A stretch of DNA of 64,000 bases from Variovorax sp. PCZ-1 (GTDB taxonomy: Bacteria; Pseudomonadota; Gammaproteobacteria; Burkholderiales; Burkholderiaceae_C), in NCBI RefSeq assembly GCF_018413605.1, contig NZ_JAHCDN010000002.1:496001-560000 (forward strand). The letters run 5' to 3'. The notes below the pieces were generated by a model. The model was not told the DNA's origin. It made no database searches and saw nothing but the letters and a program-made list of their open reading frames with translations. The translations under genes and the position numbers were made by a program. This document shows, piece after piece, positions 33,376 to 42,733 of this stretch; positions within the stretch are counted from its first letter, which is position 1; every line of letters starts with the position of its first letter.

Positions 33376-34638
33376 ATGCACTTAAACGAACTCAAAGTCC
33401 AACACGTTTCAGCTCTCGTGAACGAGGCCGAAGGCCTTGGCATCGAAAACCCTGGCCGCCTGCGCAAGCAAGAGCTGATGTTTGCCATCATCAAAGCCCG
33501 CGCGAAAAATGGCGAAACGGTGTATGCCGATGGCGTGCTCGAAGTCTTGCCTGATGGCTTTGGCTTCCTGCGCAACCCCGAGGCTGACTACACCGCCAGC
33601 ACTGACGACATCTACATTTCCCCCAGCCAAGTGCGCCGTTTCAATCTACACACGGGCGACATGATCGAAGGCGAAGTGCGCATCCCTAAAGAGGGCGAGC
33701 GCTACTTTGCACTCAACAAGCTTGATAAGGTCAACGGCGATTTGCCTGAGCGCAACAAGCAAAAAGTGATGTTTGAAAACCTCACGCCTTTGTTCCCTAA
33801 AGAGCAAATGAAGCTTGAGCGAGATATCAAAGGAGAAGAAAACATCACGGGCCGCGTGATTGATCTGATCTCCCCCTTCGGCAAAGGCCAACGCGCCTTG
33901 CTCGTTGCGCCACCTAAGAGCGGTAAGACGGTGATGATGCAGCACATCGCGCATGCGATCACGGCCAATTACCCAGACGTTCACCTTATGGTCTTGCTAG
34001 TGGACGAGCGCCCAGAAGAGGTGACCGAGATGCAGCGCAGCGTGCGCGGCGAAGTGATTGCCTCGACCTTTGATGAGCCAGCAGCGCGGCACGTACACGT
34101 CGCGGAAATGGTGATTGAGCGCGCGAAGCGTTTGGTCGAGCTGAAAAAAGACGTGGTGATCTTGCTCGATTCGATCACGCGCCTAGCTCGCGCCTACAAC
34201 AACGTCGTGCAAAGCTCCGGCAAGGTGCTCTCCGGCGGTGTGGATGCGAACGCTTTGCAGCGCCCCAAGCGCTTCTTCGGCGCGGCGCGCAATATCGAAG
34301 AAGGCGGCTCGCTCACGATCATCGCTACCGCGCTGGTGGATACCGGCTCGAAGATGGATGAAGTGATTTTTGAAGAATTCAAGGGCACGGGTAACTCAGA
34401 GGTTCACCTCTCTCGCCGCTTGTACGAGAAGCGTGTGTTCCCTGCAATTGAGCTCTCATCTTCCGGCACGCGCCGCGAAGAGTTGCTGCTCACGCCAGAA
34501 ATCCTGCAGAAGACGCGTATCTTGCGTTCCTTCTTGTTCAACATGGACGAGATCGAGAGCATGGAGCTGATGCTCAAGAACATGAAGCAGACGAAGAACA
34601 ATTCGGAGTTCTTCGATCAAATGCGTAAGGGTGGGTAG
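33376..34638 (+). CDS. rho: Transcription termination factor Rho
   Basis: The 420-residue hexameric RNA-dependent ATPase has an N-terminal Rho helix-turn domain ([20 protein letters not shown]), an RNA-binding OSB domain around 50-115 ([20 protein letters not shown]), Walker [12 protein letters not shown] near 180, [14 protein letters not shown] near 208 and the arginine-finger region [14 protein letters not shown]. Length is normal. The leader from 33181 to 33375 probably holds the promoter and may be autoregulated, as in other bacteria; no element could be assigned. Confidence 0.97.
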   Translation: MHLNELKVQHVSALVNEAEGLGIENPGRLRKQELMFAIIKARAKNGETVYADGVLEVLPDGFGFLRNPEADYTASTDDIYISPSQVRRFNLHTGDMIEGEVRIPKEGERYFALNKLDKVNGDLPERNKQKVMFENLTPLFPKEQMKLERDIKGEENITGRVIDLISPFGKGQRALLVAPPKSGKTVMMQHIAHAITANYPDVHLMVLLVDERPEEVTEMQRSVRGEVIASTFDEPAARHVHVAEMVIERAKRLVELKKDVVILLDSITRLARAYNNVVQSSGKVLSGGVDANALQRPKRFFGAARNIEEGGSLTIIATALVDTGSKMDEVIFEEFKGTGNSEVHLSRRLYEKRVFPAIELSSSGTRREELLLTPEILQKTRILRSFLFNMDEIESMELMLKNMKQTKNNSEFFDQMRKGG

Positions 34639-34640
34639 GT

Positions 34641-34796
34641 AAATCTTCGCTTTCGTTGGATGGTTGGCGAGCCAAAGCGCTTGGGCTACCCACCTCCGCG
34701 AATGTCCTCCGCCGGCTTCGCCGTCTCCCCCTTTATTTCGCTGCGGTGGATAGCCCAACCACTTTGGCTAACCACCACGATCTACGTGCGAAGATT
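34641..34796 (+). repeat. Very long imperfect inverted repeat after rho
   Basis: TAAATCTTCGC near 34641 pairs with GCGAAGATTTTA near 34790, and GTTGGCGAGCCAAAG-GCTTGGGCTACC pairs with GGATAGCCCAA-CTTTGGCTAACC around 34745-34780. It could act as a terminator-like structure or be a mobile palindrome. It lies just after the rho stop. Confidence 0.65.
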
Positions 34797-34817
34797 TTAG
34801 GAGTGTGAGTAGGCAGT

Positions 34818-34885
34818 GAGTTTGAGGGATTTGCCCGACTGATTTGTGGTACTCCACCATGAAGGCGGGCAAATCCCTCAAACTC
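34818..34885 (+). repeat. Perfect 20-bp inverted repeat downstream of rho
   Basis: GAGTTTGAGGGATTTGCCCG (34818-34837) and its exact reverse complement at 34866-34885 flank a 28-base loop that itself has a GTGG-TACT-CCAC mini-hairpin. No run of T follows. With 34641-34796 and copy 10 it accounts for the 350-base gap. Confidence 0.75.
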
Positions 34886-34916
34886 GCAGCCGCGCTATCC
34901 ATAAAGAAATCTTCCG

Positions 34917-34965
34917 ATTACTATTATTTCAATAGCACCTTGCGCAGTAAATACGCCGGCGAAAT
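34917..34965 (+). repeat. Dispersed 45-bp element, copy 10 (intergenic)
   Basis: ACTATTATTTCAATAGCACC, TTGCGCAGTAAATACGCCGG, CGAAATGC. It lies 26 bases before the fatty-acid hydroxylase-like gene. Confidence 0.75.
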
Positions 34966-34990
34966 GCTCAAAAGTCCTATAATTTAGAGC

Positions 34991-35962
34991 ATGGATGCAC
35001 TCATCAACAGCCTCACCGATGCCTTCGCGCATGCGCAGCAATGGCTGTTTGAAACTGTAGTACAGCCCATCATTTTTGGCCTCGGTGTCGGTGGTTTGGT
35101 GGAAGATGGTTTCACGGCGACAGGGTGGTTTCTTGTCGGCCTTCTGCAGCTCATCATCTTGATCGCCATCATTGCCCCGCTGCAAAGATGGAAGCCGGTG
35201 GAGCCTGTCATAGATCGTGCCACGATTCGCACAGATATTCTCTACACCTTGATTCATCGTCTCGGCTTCTTCCGTCTAGCGCTCTTCTTCACGCTTGACC
35301 CGCTGATTGAATCTGGCTTCGGTGCGCTACGCGTGGCTGGCATGGAGACTTTTCATCTGGACCAATGGCTCTTCTCGTTCATCGGATTTGAAAGCGCCTT
35401 GCTGGGCTTCTTCATCTACCTCGTGGTGTTTGATTTCGTCGATTACTGGATTCACCGTGGTCAGCATCAACTCAACTGGTGGTGGCAACTGCACAGCCTG
35501 CATCATGCTCAGCGGCAAATGACGATGTGGAGTGATAACCGCAATCACTTGTTGGATGACGTGATCCGCGACAGCATTTTGGTGTGCGTGGGATTGCTCG
35601 TTGGGATTGCGCCTGGGCAGTTTGTGGCATTGGTGGCCGTGACGCAGCTCTCGGAGAGCTTCCAGCATGCGAACCTGAAAATCTGGTTTGGCGCAGTGGG
35701 CGAGCGCCTCTGGGTCAGTCCGCGGTTTCATCGTTTGCATCACGCAGTAGGTATCGGCCACGAGTTTCCGGGGCGTACGCTCGGTGGCGCGAATTTCGGC
35801 GTACTTCTGCCTTGGTGGGACATGATTTTCCGCACTGGCAACTTTGAAAAGCGTTTCGATCCCACGGGTGTGCGCGATCAGATCGAGCAAGGGCGCAATT
35901 ATGGCCAAGGCTTTTTGCAGCAGCAGTGGCTAGGTCTGAAAAGGCTGGTTGGGCGCGCTTGA
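34991..35962 (+). CDS. Sterol desaturase/fatty acid hydroxylase-family membrane protein
   Basis: The 323-residue integral membrane protein has several hydrophobic segments and the histidine clusters of the family: DYWIHRGQHQ, LHSLHHAQRQMTMWSDNRNH and RFHRLHHAVGIGHE, which would bind two irons. It probably hydroxylates or desaturates a lipid. It lies alone on the plus strand, with a dispersed element just upstream that may carry part of the promoter; its last codon is four bases from the end of a converging gene. Confidence 0.88.
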   Translation: MDALINSLTDAFAHAQQWLFETVVQPIIFGLGVGGLVEDGFTATGWFLVGLLQLIILIAIIAPLQRWKPVEPVIDRATIRTDILYTLIHRLGFFRLALFFTLDPLIESGFGALRVAGMETFHLDQWLFSFIGFESALLGFFIYLVVFDFVDYWIHRGQHQLNWWWQLHSLHHAQRQMTMWSDNRNHLLDDVIRDSILVCVGLLVGIAPGQFVALVAVTQLSESFQHANLKIWFGAVGERLWVSPRFHRLHHAVGIGHEFPGRTLGGANFGVLLPWWDMIFRTGNFEKRFDPTGVRDQIEQGRNYGQGFLQQQWLGLKRLVGRA

Positions 35963-35966
35963 GCCG

Positions 35967-37223
35967 CTAAAGCCCGGTGGCTGTGACGTTGCAGGTGAGA
36001 GAAAAAGTCACGCTGCTGCCAGCTGGAAAAATTGGAATCGCCAAACCGCTAGACGTCAATGTACTGACTGACAAGCTTGCGGGGCAGCTCGCCCCGCCGC
36101 TGCTCGCACAGGTCAAATTGGTGCAAATCAATCCCGTACTCGGCGTGTCTTGCAGCAGCGCATTGTTAGCCCAAGCGGGGCCGGCATTGCTCGCGGTGAT
36201 GGTGTAGAGCGTTGTGCTGCCAGCAGCCAAGGTGGTGGTTGCATTGCTTTTGGTCACACTCAATGCGGCGGGTGCAATGATGGCTGCCGTGTGTGTCGCG
36301 TTCAGCACAGAAGTCAATGTGCTGCGCTGGGTGGATGTGAGCGCCGCGGTATTCGTCACTGTGCCTGTGGTGCTTGCTGAAACTGTGGCGCTCACGGTGA
36401 GTGTGAGTGTTGAGGCAGGTGAGAGATTGAATGCCGCTATGGGAAACGTGAGCGGAGCAGGGCAAGTGGCGATGATGGAGCCACTGCTGGTGGCGCTGCA
36501 ACTGACACTGCCCAACGCTGCACCTGCTGAGATGATATCGTCGATGGTGACATTCGTGGCTGTAATGGCCGGGCTGCTATTGCTAACGACCAAGGTGTAG
36601 GTGTAGGGCTGAGTCACCGTGACAGCGCTGACAGCAGTTTTGCTCACTTTAAGCGACGGATAGGGATACACCTGCGCGAAACTCACCTGGCTGAATGCCG
36701 GGTCATCGCGCATGAGAAAAGTGAGTGTGTTACTCGTGGTGGTGGCCACACCGAGATTGATGATTTGCTGAGACCAGCCGCCAGCAGTTGGGTTGGCGCT
36801 GTAGACGCGGGTGTTGCCCCAATAAGCATCTGTTTGAATATTTGCACCAGTGGCCGCTGCGCTGTAGAAAGTCCAGAACACGAGGTAATGGCCTTCGCCT
36901 ACAGTGGTGGTGATTCTTTGTTGGGCGGCTGAAGATGTGGCGTTGACTACCGGAAACGTCAGGCATCCTGCACCGATGCAACCTGAATCATAGGCAGTGG
37001 TGCCACCAGCGGCTGTGATGGCGGCTGGCACTGTGCCGCGCAATGCACGATTGAAGGTGGTGTATTGCGTGACCGAAACAGTCCATGAGGTGGCCGTGGC
37101 AGCAGTGCCTGTGAAAAAAGGATTGGCCACCAGATTGCTTTGCGCTTGAATTGCTGTAGAGCATAAAAGCAGAAGCCACGCTATCGCTGCTTGCAGCTGT
37201 CTCAACGCATTCACACGAAGCAT
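35967..37223 (-). CDS. Secreted protein with DUF11-like repeat domains
   Basis: The 418-residue protein has a signal peptide (AIAWLLLLCSTAIQAQ), an N-terminal lectin-like beta region (NLVANPFFTGTAATATSWTV) and at least two DUF11-type domains (TVTQPYTYTLVVSNSSPAIT, and TTLAAGSTTLYTITASNAGP), rich in Thr, Ser, Ala. Such proteins are surface or matrix proteins. It ends just after the second domain (CNVTATGL), without anchor or sorting signal, so it may be secreted free or slightly truncated. The ATG at 37223 is well placed for the signal. Confidence 0.8.
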   Translation of the reverse strand: MLRVNALRQLQAAIAWLLLLCSTAIQAQSNLVANPFFTGTAATATSWTVSVTQYTTFNRALRGTVPAAITAAGGTTAYDSGCIGAGCLTFPVVNATSSAAQQRITTTVGEGHYLVFWTFYSAAATGANIQTDAYWGNTRVYSANPTAGGWSQQIINLGVATTTSNTLTFLMRDDPAFSQVSFAQVYPYPSLKVSKTAVSAVTVTQPYTYTLVVSNSSPAITATNVTIDDIISAGAALGSVSCSATSSGSIIATCPAPLTFPIAAFNLSPASTLTLTVSATVSASTTGTVTNTAALTSTQRSTLTSVLNATHTAAIIAPAALSVTKSNATTTLAAGSTTLYTITASNAGPAWANNALLQDTPSTGLICTNLTCASSGGASCPASLSVSTLTSSGLAIPIFPAGSSVTFSLTCNVTATGL

Positions 37224-37353
37224 GTCAGGCTCCTGCTATGTTATTTTTCTAACAATTTCATTTCCTCTGATGCTAAAAGATAATGTTAGTGAAAATGCTG
37301 ATATTGAAGTGACATGCAAAATACTTCACGCTTTTCAGCTGCAATAATCCTGC

Positions 37354-38142
37354 ATGGCTCGCTACATATTGATCAATCCGTCGCATAACGGCAACGTTGG
37401 TGCTGCTGCGCGCTCACTCAAAACCATGGGCTTTGATGATTTGGTTTTGGTTGCGCCGCGTGATCCGAAGGTACTCAACCGGGAGGAGACGATTCAGCGC
37501 GCGAGTGGTGCAACCGATGTGCTGTCGAAAACGCAGATCGTGGCTACGCTGGATGAAGCCTTGCAAGGTGTGAACCATCTTTGCGCCACGGCCATGACCG
37601 CACGAGACTTCGGGCCGCCTACGTATGCGCCGCGTGCGTATTTCGATATGCTGTTAAATAAAGAGCATTCTGCGCAGGAATATAGCCGACCAGAGGCCGA
37701 TTTGACTTTGAAAAAAGATATCAAAATGGCTTTCCTTTTCGGCACCGAGCGCTTTGGCATGAAGAATGAAGATGTGTATCGCTGTCATGCGGCTTTGAGC
37801 ATTCCTACCAATCCGCAGTATGGCTCGCTCAATCTGGCTTCTGCGGTGCAGCTCGTGGCGTATGACTGGCGGCAGGCCTTGGGTGGCTACGAGATTGCTG
37901 CGTCGCAGCCATCAAAATTAGCCGATGCAGCAGCTGTCTCGGGCGCATTGGTACATTGGGAACAGGCTCTGGTGCATCTGCAGTTTCTCGATCCCGATGC
38001 GCCCAAGAAACTCATGCCACGCTTGAATGATCTGCTCAACCGAGCCCAGCTGCGTGAGGAAGAAATCCATATCTTGCGCGGTATCGCCAAGGCGGTGCTG
38101 GAAGCCAAGCCGGGCAAACCTTTGACTAAATCGGTAAACTAA
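37354..38142 (+). CDS. trmJ: tRNA (cytidine/uridine-2'-O-)-methyltransferase TrmJ
   Basis: The 262-residue SPOUT-class methyltransferase modifies position 32 of tRNAs. It starts [20 protein letters not shown] and carries [19 protein letters not shown] and [20 protein letters not shown], the trefoil-knot SAM motifs. Between them a segment encoded by a dispersed element ([17 protein letters not shown]) inserts into the middle of the protein, so this enzyme is slightly longer than usual there. It lies four bases before cysE. Confidence 0.92.
   Translation: MARYILINPSHNGNVGAAARSLKTMGFDDLVLVAPRDPKVLNREETIQRASGATDVLSKTQIVATLDEALQGVNHLCATAMTARDFGPPTYAPRAYFDMLLNKEHSAQEYSRPEADLTLKKDIKMAFLFGTERFGMKNEDVYRCHAALSIPTNPQYGSLNLASAVQLVAYDWRQALGGYEIAASQPSKLADAAAVSGALVHWEQALVHLQFLDPDAPKKLMPRLNDLLNRAQLREEEIHILRGIAKAVLEAKPGKPLTKSVN
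37648..37690 (+). repeat. Dispersed 45-bp element, copy 11 (inside trmJ)
   Basis: ATGCTGTTAAATAAAGAGCA, TTCTGCGCAGGAATATAGCC, GAC. It encodes nearly the same peptide as copy 3 in the AddA-like gene. Confidence 0.65.
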
Positions 38143-38146
38143 GCTG

Positions 38147-38926
38147 ATGTTCACGAGAATCAAAGCCGACATTGAATGCATCCTAGAGCGCGATCCTGCT
38201 GCTCGCAGCCGCTTTGAGGTGCTCACCTGTTATCCCGGCTTGCATGCTGTGATCTTGCATCGCCCGGCGCATTGGTGCTGGAATGCGGGCTTGAAATGGC
38301 TTGGGCGCTTTATCTCGCAGCTTTCGCGCTGGTTCACTGGCATTGAAATTCACCCAGGAGCAAAAATCGGCGATCGCGTTTTCTTCGATCATGCGATGGG
38401 CGTGGTGGTGGGTGAGACGGCTGAGATTGGCGATGGTTGCACGATTTACCAAGGTGTCACGCTCGGCGGCACATCGCTCTACAAAGGAGCTAAGCGCCAT
38501 CCCACGCTGGGCAAGAATGTGGTGGTGAGTGCCGGCGCGAAAGTGCTTGGCGGGTTTGTGGTGGGCGATGGTGCGAAGATCGGCAGCAATGCCGTGGTGA
38601 TCAAGCCTGTGCCTGCGGGCGCAACAGCCGTGGGCATTCCGGCTCGGATCATTCCATCCAAAGAGGGCGTGAGTGCAGATGTGACGACTGGCTCCGCCCA
38701 AGATCCCAAATTTTCAGCTTATGGCATCACGCAAGACGACGATCCACTCAGCTTGGCCATGCGCGGCTTGATCGACAATGCCGCCTCTCAAGAGGATCAA
38801 ATCGCGTTGCTCTGGCAAGCGATTGAAAAGCTCTCCAGCGCCCAGCATGTGCCTGATTGCCTGCCTACAGGTGAACCCGCCGATAAGCTTGATGCCAAGA
38901 AGCTCAACGAGCTGGTGGGCAAATAA
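38147..38926 (+). CDS. cysE: Serine O-acetyltransferase
   Basis: The 259-residue enzyme makes O-acetylserine from serine and acetyl-CoA, the first step of cysteine synthesis. The left-handed beta-helix is plain: [60 protein letters not shown] and [20 protein letters not shown], with the catalytic His and Asp in the first. It follows trmJ at four bases. A perfect inverted repeat starts at its stop codon. Confidence 0.94.
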   Translation: MFTRIKADIECILERDPAARSRFEVLTCYPGLHAVILHRPAHWCWNAGLKWLGRFISQLSRWFTGIEIHPGAKIGDRVFFDHAMGVVVGETAEIGDGCTIYQGVTLGGTSLYKGAKRHPTLGKNVVVSAGAKVLGGFVVGDGAKIGSNAVVIKPVPAGATAVGIPARIIPSKEGVSADVTTGSAQDPKFSAYGITQDDDPLSLAMRGLIDNAASQEDQIALLWQAIEKLSSAQHVPDCLPTGEPADKLDAKKLNELVGK

Positions 38927-39027
38927 TTCCGCTTCTCAAGCATTCCTCACGTCGTTTCCGCTCCTAGCCGTGCTGGAGCACTGTCGTCGTCGCTGCGGCT
39001 AGCTTAGAAATGATTGAGAAGCGGAAT
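38926..39027. repeat. Perfect 14-bp inverted repeat at the cysE end
   Basis: ATTCCGCTTCTCAA at 38926-38939 has its exact reverse complement at 39014-39027, with a 74-base loop. No poly-T follows. It overlaps the last base of the cysE stop. Confidence 0.65.
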
Positions 39028-39046
39028 AAGAGCGCAGTCAAAAGTT

Positions 39047-40516
39047 TCAGCGAATCTGCTGTAAAGCGCTCGTCACACTGAAGACGGTTTGTCCCCAGTT
39101 GGGTGGCAGCTCTAGCAGGAGCACAGGGCTGTTGCCAACTGCGCCCTGGGGCGATGTGCCGGTAAAGCGCACATAGCGGCGCTCGCTAGCCTTGAGGTCT
39201 TTCAAAATCACATTGCCGGTGGCATCAAGTGGCAAGGTTTGCAAACCTTGTGTCATCGCAGCATCTTGCGCGATTTGGATTTGCAGATTGCGAGGTGTGT
39301 CTACAGCAGAAATGTTGGCGCGCAGCAGCACGCCTTCGGGAACGAGATCTGCTGTGGCTGCTACATTGACCTCGCGAATCCAGATGAGAGCAACAGCCGC
39401 ATTGGCGATATCAATACGACGCACGGCGTTGTAGCCTTCAATGCCCGATGCATCCACACCGCGCACGCGGGCGAAGTAATTGCCATTGGGCGCAGCAGCG
39501 AGATTGATGACAGGGCTGACAGATTTGGTGTCAAACACGATTTGTGTGAAGGCTGGATCTTGTGCGAGCTCGGCTCGGTAGCCTGCTGCGCCGCTGAGCG
39601 TGCCTACAGTCCATGAAGCTTGTTGACCCTCACGGGCGCGCTCCACGCGTGCAGGCAAAGCACTCTCTGGTAATGCGGGAAGCAATGCGACGACTTTGAT
39701 CTCGCGCTCGGTTGGCTTCACCGCCACGCCAAAACCGCCGCCCACATCAGCGCCTGCGCCTTGTGTAGGGTTGTCTGCGCGGACTTTGCCTTCGAGCACT
39801 TCGGTGCGGGCACTGCGGGAGGCTGGGTCTTCGTAGGCCACGCGAAACTGCGTGCCGCGCACGCCCACCACAGAAGTAGGCGTGACGACATTGAGCGGCT
39901 CTTTGCGCTGGGCTAGTTTGTTGGCGGCAATATCGAGAACACCTTCAACCAAACGGATCGCGCCTGAAAACCAAGTGGTGGAGATGCTGCTGGCGGGATC
40001 TTTCATCGCATAGCCATGCTGCGTGGTGACTTCGGCCAGGCTGCGCGGCATGAGCTGCACGCTCGTGCCGTCTGACATCTTGACAACGGCTGAGCTGCCG
40101 CTGGCCGTTTGCACGCGCGCACCTTCGGGCACGGCCGCGCCTGTTTGGGCGGGAGCACCATTGATCGTCACACTGCCATTGGCACTTTGCAGCACACCAC
40201 TGGTGGCGAGCTTGGGTTGATTGGCAAAATTGATGAAACTGCGAGGCACATCAATCACAAAATCTGGCTGAATCAAATTGGGATTTTTCAGGCCATTCAA
40301 GCGAGCTAGCTCATTCCATCTTTGCGGATTGGCCAGTAAATTGCGTGAGAGACCTTGCAGCGTATCGCCCTTTTTTACGGTGTAGCTGATGAAAGGTTCG
40401 GTGTGCTTGTCGATTGCAGCCCAGACGTGTGTGTGGAGGCTGCTTGCGATAACAGTTGCTACAAAAAGAGTAGCTTTTCGCGCAGGCAGGATGCGGGGGG
40501 AAAGTAGTTTAGACAT
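39047..40516 (-). CDS. Periplasmic FecR-domain protein with LysM
   Basis: The 489-residue protein has a signal peptide, a LysM domain (YTVKKGDTLQGLSRNLLANP, about 50-95) for peptidoglycan binding, a FecR-type domain (GAAVPEGARVQTASGSSAVV, STTWFSGAIRLVEGVLDIAA, and TPTSVVGVRGTQFRVAYED) and a C-terminal beta part with fibronectin-like repeats. It probably acts at the cell surface or in signalling. I chose the ATG at 40516 because the upstream codons are not signal-like. A degenerate dispersed element lies in the signal region. Confidence 0.82.
   Translation of the reverse strand: MSKLLSPRILPARKATLFVATVIASSLHTHVWAAIDKHTEPFISYTVKKGDTLQGLSRNLLANPQRWNELARLNGLKNPNLIQPDFVIDVPRSFINFANQPKLATSGVLQSANGSVTINGAPAQTGAAVPEGARVQTASGSSAVVKMSDGTSVQLMPRSLAEVTTQHGYAMKDPASSISTTWFSGAIRLVEGVLDIAANKLAQRKEPLNVVTPTSVVGVRGTQFRVAYEDPASRSARTEVLEGKVRADNPTQGAGADVGGGFGVAVKPTEREIKVVALLPALPESALPARVERAREGQQASWTVGTLSGAAGYRAELAQDPAFTQIVFDTKSVSPVINLAAAPNGNYFARVRGVDASGIEGYNAVRRIDIANAAVALIWIREVNVAATADLVPEGVLLRANISAVDTPRNLQIQIAQDAAMTQGLQTLPLDATGNVILKDLKASERRYVRFTGTSPQGAVGNSPVLLLELPPNWGQTVFSVTSALQQIR
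40456..40497 (+). repeat. Dispersed 45-bp element, copy 12 (degenerate, in a signal peptide)
   Basis: GTTGCTACAAAAAGAGTAGC, then TTTTCGCGCAGGCAGGATGC. It is read on the minus strand as RILPARKATLFVA of the FecR-type gene. Confidence 0.5.
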
Positions 40517-40570
40517 AGTAATACGAAAGACTTCCAAACATATTCCCTGAGGTGAGAAAAGCATGCACAC

Positions 40571-41167
40571 CTATGTTGGTGTTGATGCCCGAATCGCTGA
40601 TTTTGGCCGAAAGGCCTTGCAGATCGCATCATGGGTTTCCAGATACGGCCCGCCGATCAGATCAACGCAATAGGGCACAGCAGCAAAAATACCGGAAACA
40701 GAATTGTCTCCTGTCGTGATACCTTGTAACGTTTCGGCTATCGCTTTTGGTTGACCGGGCAAATTCAGAATGAGACTTCTGTCACGAATCACGGCGCATT
40801 GGCGCGACAGAATCGCAGTAGGTACGAACTTTAGACTGATTTGGCGCATTTGTTCGCCAAAGCCCGGCATCTCTTTGTGCGCGACGGCCATCGTAGCTTC
40901 AGGTGTCACATCACGCAACGCAGGCCCTGTACCGCCGGTGGTGAGCACCAAAGAGCAGCCCGCATCGACCAGTTCAATCAAGGTTGCACTGATCAACTCT
41001 TTCTCATCAGGAATCAATCGCGCTTCAAACGTGATGGGATTTTTCAAGGCTTGTGTGAGCCACTCTTTCAAAGCAGGCAAACCTTTGTCTTCGTACACGC
41101 CTGTGCTCGCGCGATCGCTGACTGAAACGATACCTATTTTTACGGGGTCAAAGCTGAATGAGGACAT
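40571..41167 (-). CDS. mog: Molybdopterin adenylyltransferase
   Basis: The 198-residue MoaB/Mog-type enzyme adenylates molybdopterin before metal insertion. It has VKIGIVSVSDRASTGVYEDK at the start and the signature LVLTTGGTGPALRDVTPEA, plus the late AVPYCVDLIGG. Length is normal. It lies 54 bases upstream of the FecR-type gene and 10 bases after the next protein's stop on the same strand. Confidence 0.92.
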   Translation of the reverse strand: MSSFSFDPVKIGIVSVSDRASTGVYEDKGLPALKEWLTQALKNPITFEARLIPDEKELISATLIELVDAGCSLVLTTGGTGPALRDVTPEATMAVAHKEMPGFGEQMRQISLKFVPTAILSRQCAVIRDRSLILNLPGQPKAIAETLQGITTGDNSVSGIFAAVPYCVDLIGGPYLETHDAICKAFRPKSAIRASTPT

Positions 41168-41177
41168 GGCTTAAAAA

Positions 41178-42710
41178 TTAGAGATTGGCGATGGCGCGAA
41201 CTGCGCCGCTGGCGGTGGGCAAGCTCGCGGCTTTCCAAGCCTCCATGCCACCTCGATACCAGTAAATCTGTGTGTATCCGATCTTGCGTGCACGCATGGC
41301 CGCGTTCGCAGAAGTCCAGCAGTTACGACTGGCGCAGAAGAAGACGATGGCTCGACCCAAATCAGGCGCAACGGTTTTAAGCATGGCTTCTGTACGTTTT
41401 TCTACCGCTGCGTCTTTGGATGCATCTGCTAGTGCCGCACCAGCGCCGAGAACGGCTACTGCGCCAGGGATCGTGTCAAAGAAACCGGCGACATCGACGA
41501 TCACAGGGCGCTGTGGACTTGTGATCATACGAGCCAATTCTTGCGTTCCTATGGTTTTTACACCATCCAAAGCGCTGGGTGTAATGTCAACAAATTTTTC
41601 AGTGCGCAAACCATCTGCTTTGGTGAAATTGCCACCGTACTCTTCGTTGGCATAAAACTTATCGCTCGGTGGTTTGATCTCAGCCAAGGCTTTGACATGG
41701 CTAGCGTCGGCATCACGATAGATTCCGGTTGCATCAAAACCGTTAACGATCTTGACCTCGCAAGTGCGTGGTAGCTGATTCGAAGGATGATTGCAGTTGT
41801 ATATTGCACGCACAGCTGCAGCCAAGGGCGTATCACTGTTGTTGGCTAGCCCAAGGCCTGTCGTCGAAGCTGCTACTGCAATGGCTCTGTGCTCACTGCG
41901 CTCTGTGATTTTCTTGACATTCTCTTTGCAAGCAGGAAGTACGCATTTGGTGTCTGCGATTTCTTCAAGCAGTGCTGCTAGGTCAGGTATCTCACTCAAA
42001 AGTTCACGGCCAAAAATGGTGTTGCTTGGCTTAAATGCTGCGGGTAGATTGAGCTTGAGTAAGTCGGGCAATGTGATGATGCCTAAATTCAGAGCGTCTG
42101 CGCCTTCGAATTTACTGCACTTGTCTCTGGGTGTTTGAGAAGAAACGCAGTGGAATGGCGCGACTTTGGCGCTTCGTACAGGATCAAATACACGCAGTAA
42201 TGAACCAGAGTCTTCCATCTCGTACAAGGCTTGGTTCATCACCTGCGCATTGAACTTTTCGTTCATATGCTGCTTGTAGAAAGCAAAGATTTGCGGCTGC
42301 ATGGCTGGATTGATACTTTTGGTATCTTTATCGTGCGCGCCATGAATGCCGATAAAGGTTTGATTTGGACGAAAAGCATCGGAAAATTGACGCTGCTTTC
42401 CGCCCATGAACATGATGGAGCAGGCCGAGACACAGCTTCCTGCGGCGACAGTTTTGTAGCCTTTCTCTGCAATCAAACGTCCAACGCGAAGCCCGGTCCA
42501 CAAATCCCCGCCTGGCGAATTCACGAACACTACAGTGTCTATCCCCGGTTTGGCGAAAGCCTCTTCAAACTTTCGCAGATCGTCTTCGACAGGCCCAGTG
42601 GCGAAAACCTGATTGCCTTGTACCTCCACCGTCATGGCGTGCGTGTACGAGGGCGTATACATCGCATAAGCTGCAAATGCAACGACAGTTGCTGTGATCA
42701 TTTTTTTCAT
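41178..42710 (-). CDS. ClpP/crotonase-like domain fused to CxxxxCW rhodanese-like domain, secreted
   Basis: The 510-residue protein has a hydrophobic N-terminal signal, then a ClpP/crotonase-like domain at about 35-180 (VVFVNSPGGDLWTGLRVGRL, then AAGSCVSACSIMFMGGKQRQ, where the Ser after Val is the likely nucleophile and FIGIHGAH the His region). A Cys-containing middle follows. The C-terminal 130 residues look rhodanese-like with FFCASRNCWTSANAAMRARK, close to the CxxCW rhodaneses of PQQ-linked loci. The fusion suggests a periplasmic protease/thiol-transfer protein. I do not know a described member; the domain assignment is by pattern. Confidence 0.65.
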   Translation of the reverse strand: MKKMITATVVAFAAYAMYTPSYTHAMTVEVQGNQVFATGPVEDDLRKFEEAFAKPGIDTVVFVNSPGGDLWTGLRVGRLIAEKGYKTVAAGSCVSACSIMFMGGKQRQFSDAFRPNQTFIGIHGAHDKDTKSINPAMQPQIFAFYKQHMNEKFNAQVMNQALYEMEDSGSLLRVFDPVRSAKVAPFHCVSSQTPRDKCSKFEGADALNLGIITLPDLLKLNLPAAFKPSNTIFGRELLSEIPDLAALLEEIADTKCVLPACKENVKKITERSEHRAIAVAASTTGLGLANNSDTPLAAAVRAIYNCNHPSNQLPRTCEVKIVNGFDATGIYRDADASHVKALAEIKPPSDKFYANEEYGGNFTKADGLRTEKFVDITPSALDGVKTIGTQELARMITSPQRPVIVDVAGFFDTIPGAVAVLGAGAALADASKDAAVEKRTEAMLKTVAPDLGRAIVFFCASRNCWTSANAAMRARKIGYTQIYWYRGGMEAWKAASLPTASGAVRAIANL

Positions 42711-42733
42711 CTTGTCTCCCCCATGCTTAAGCT

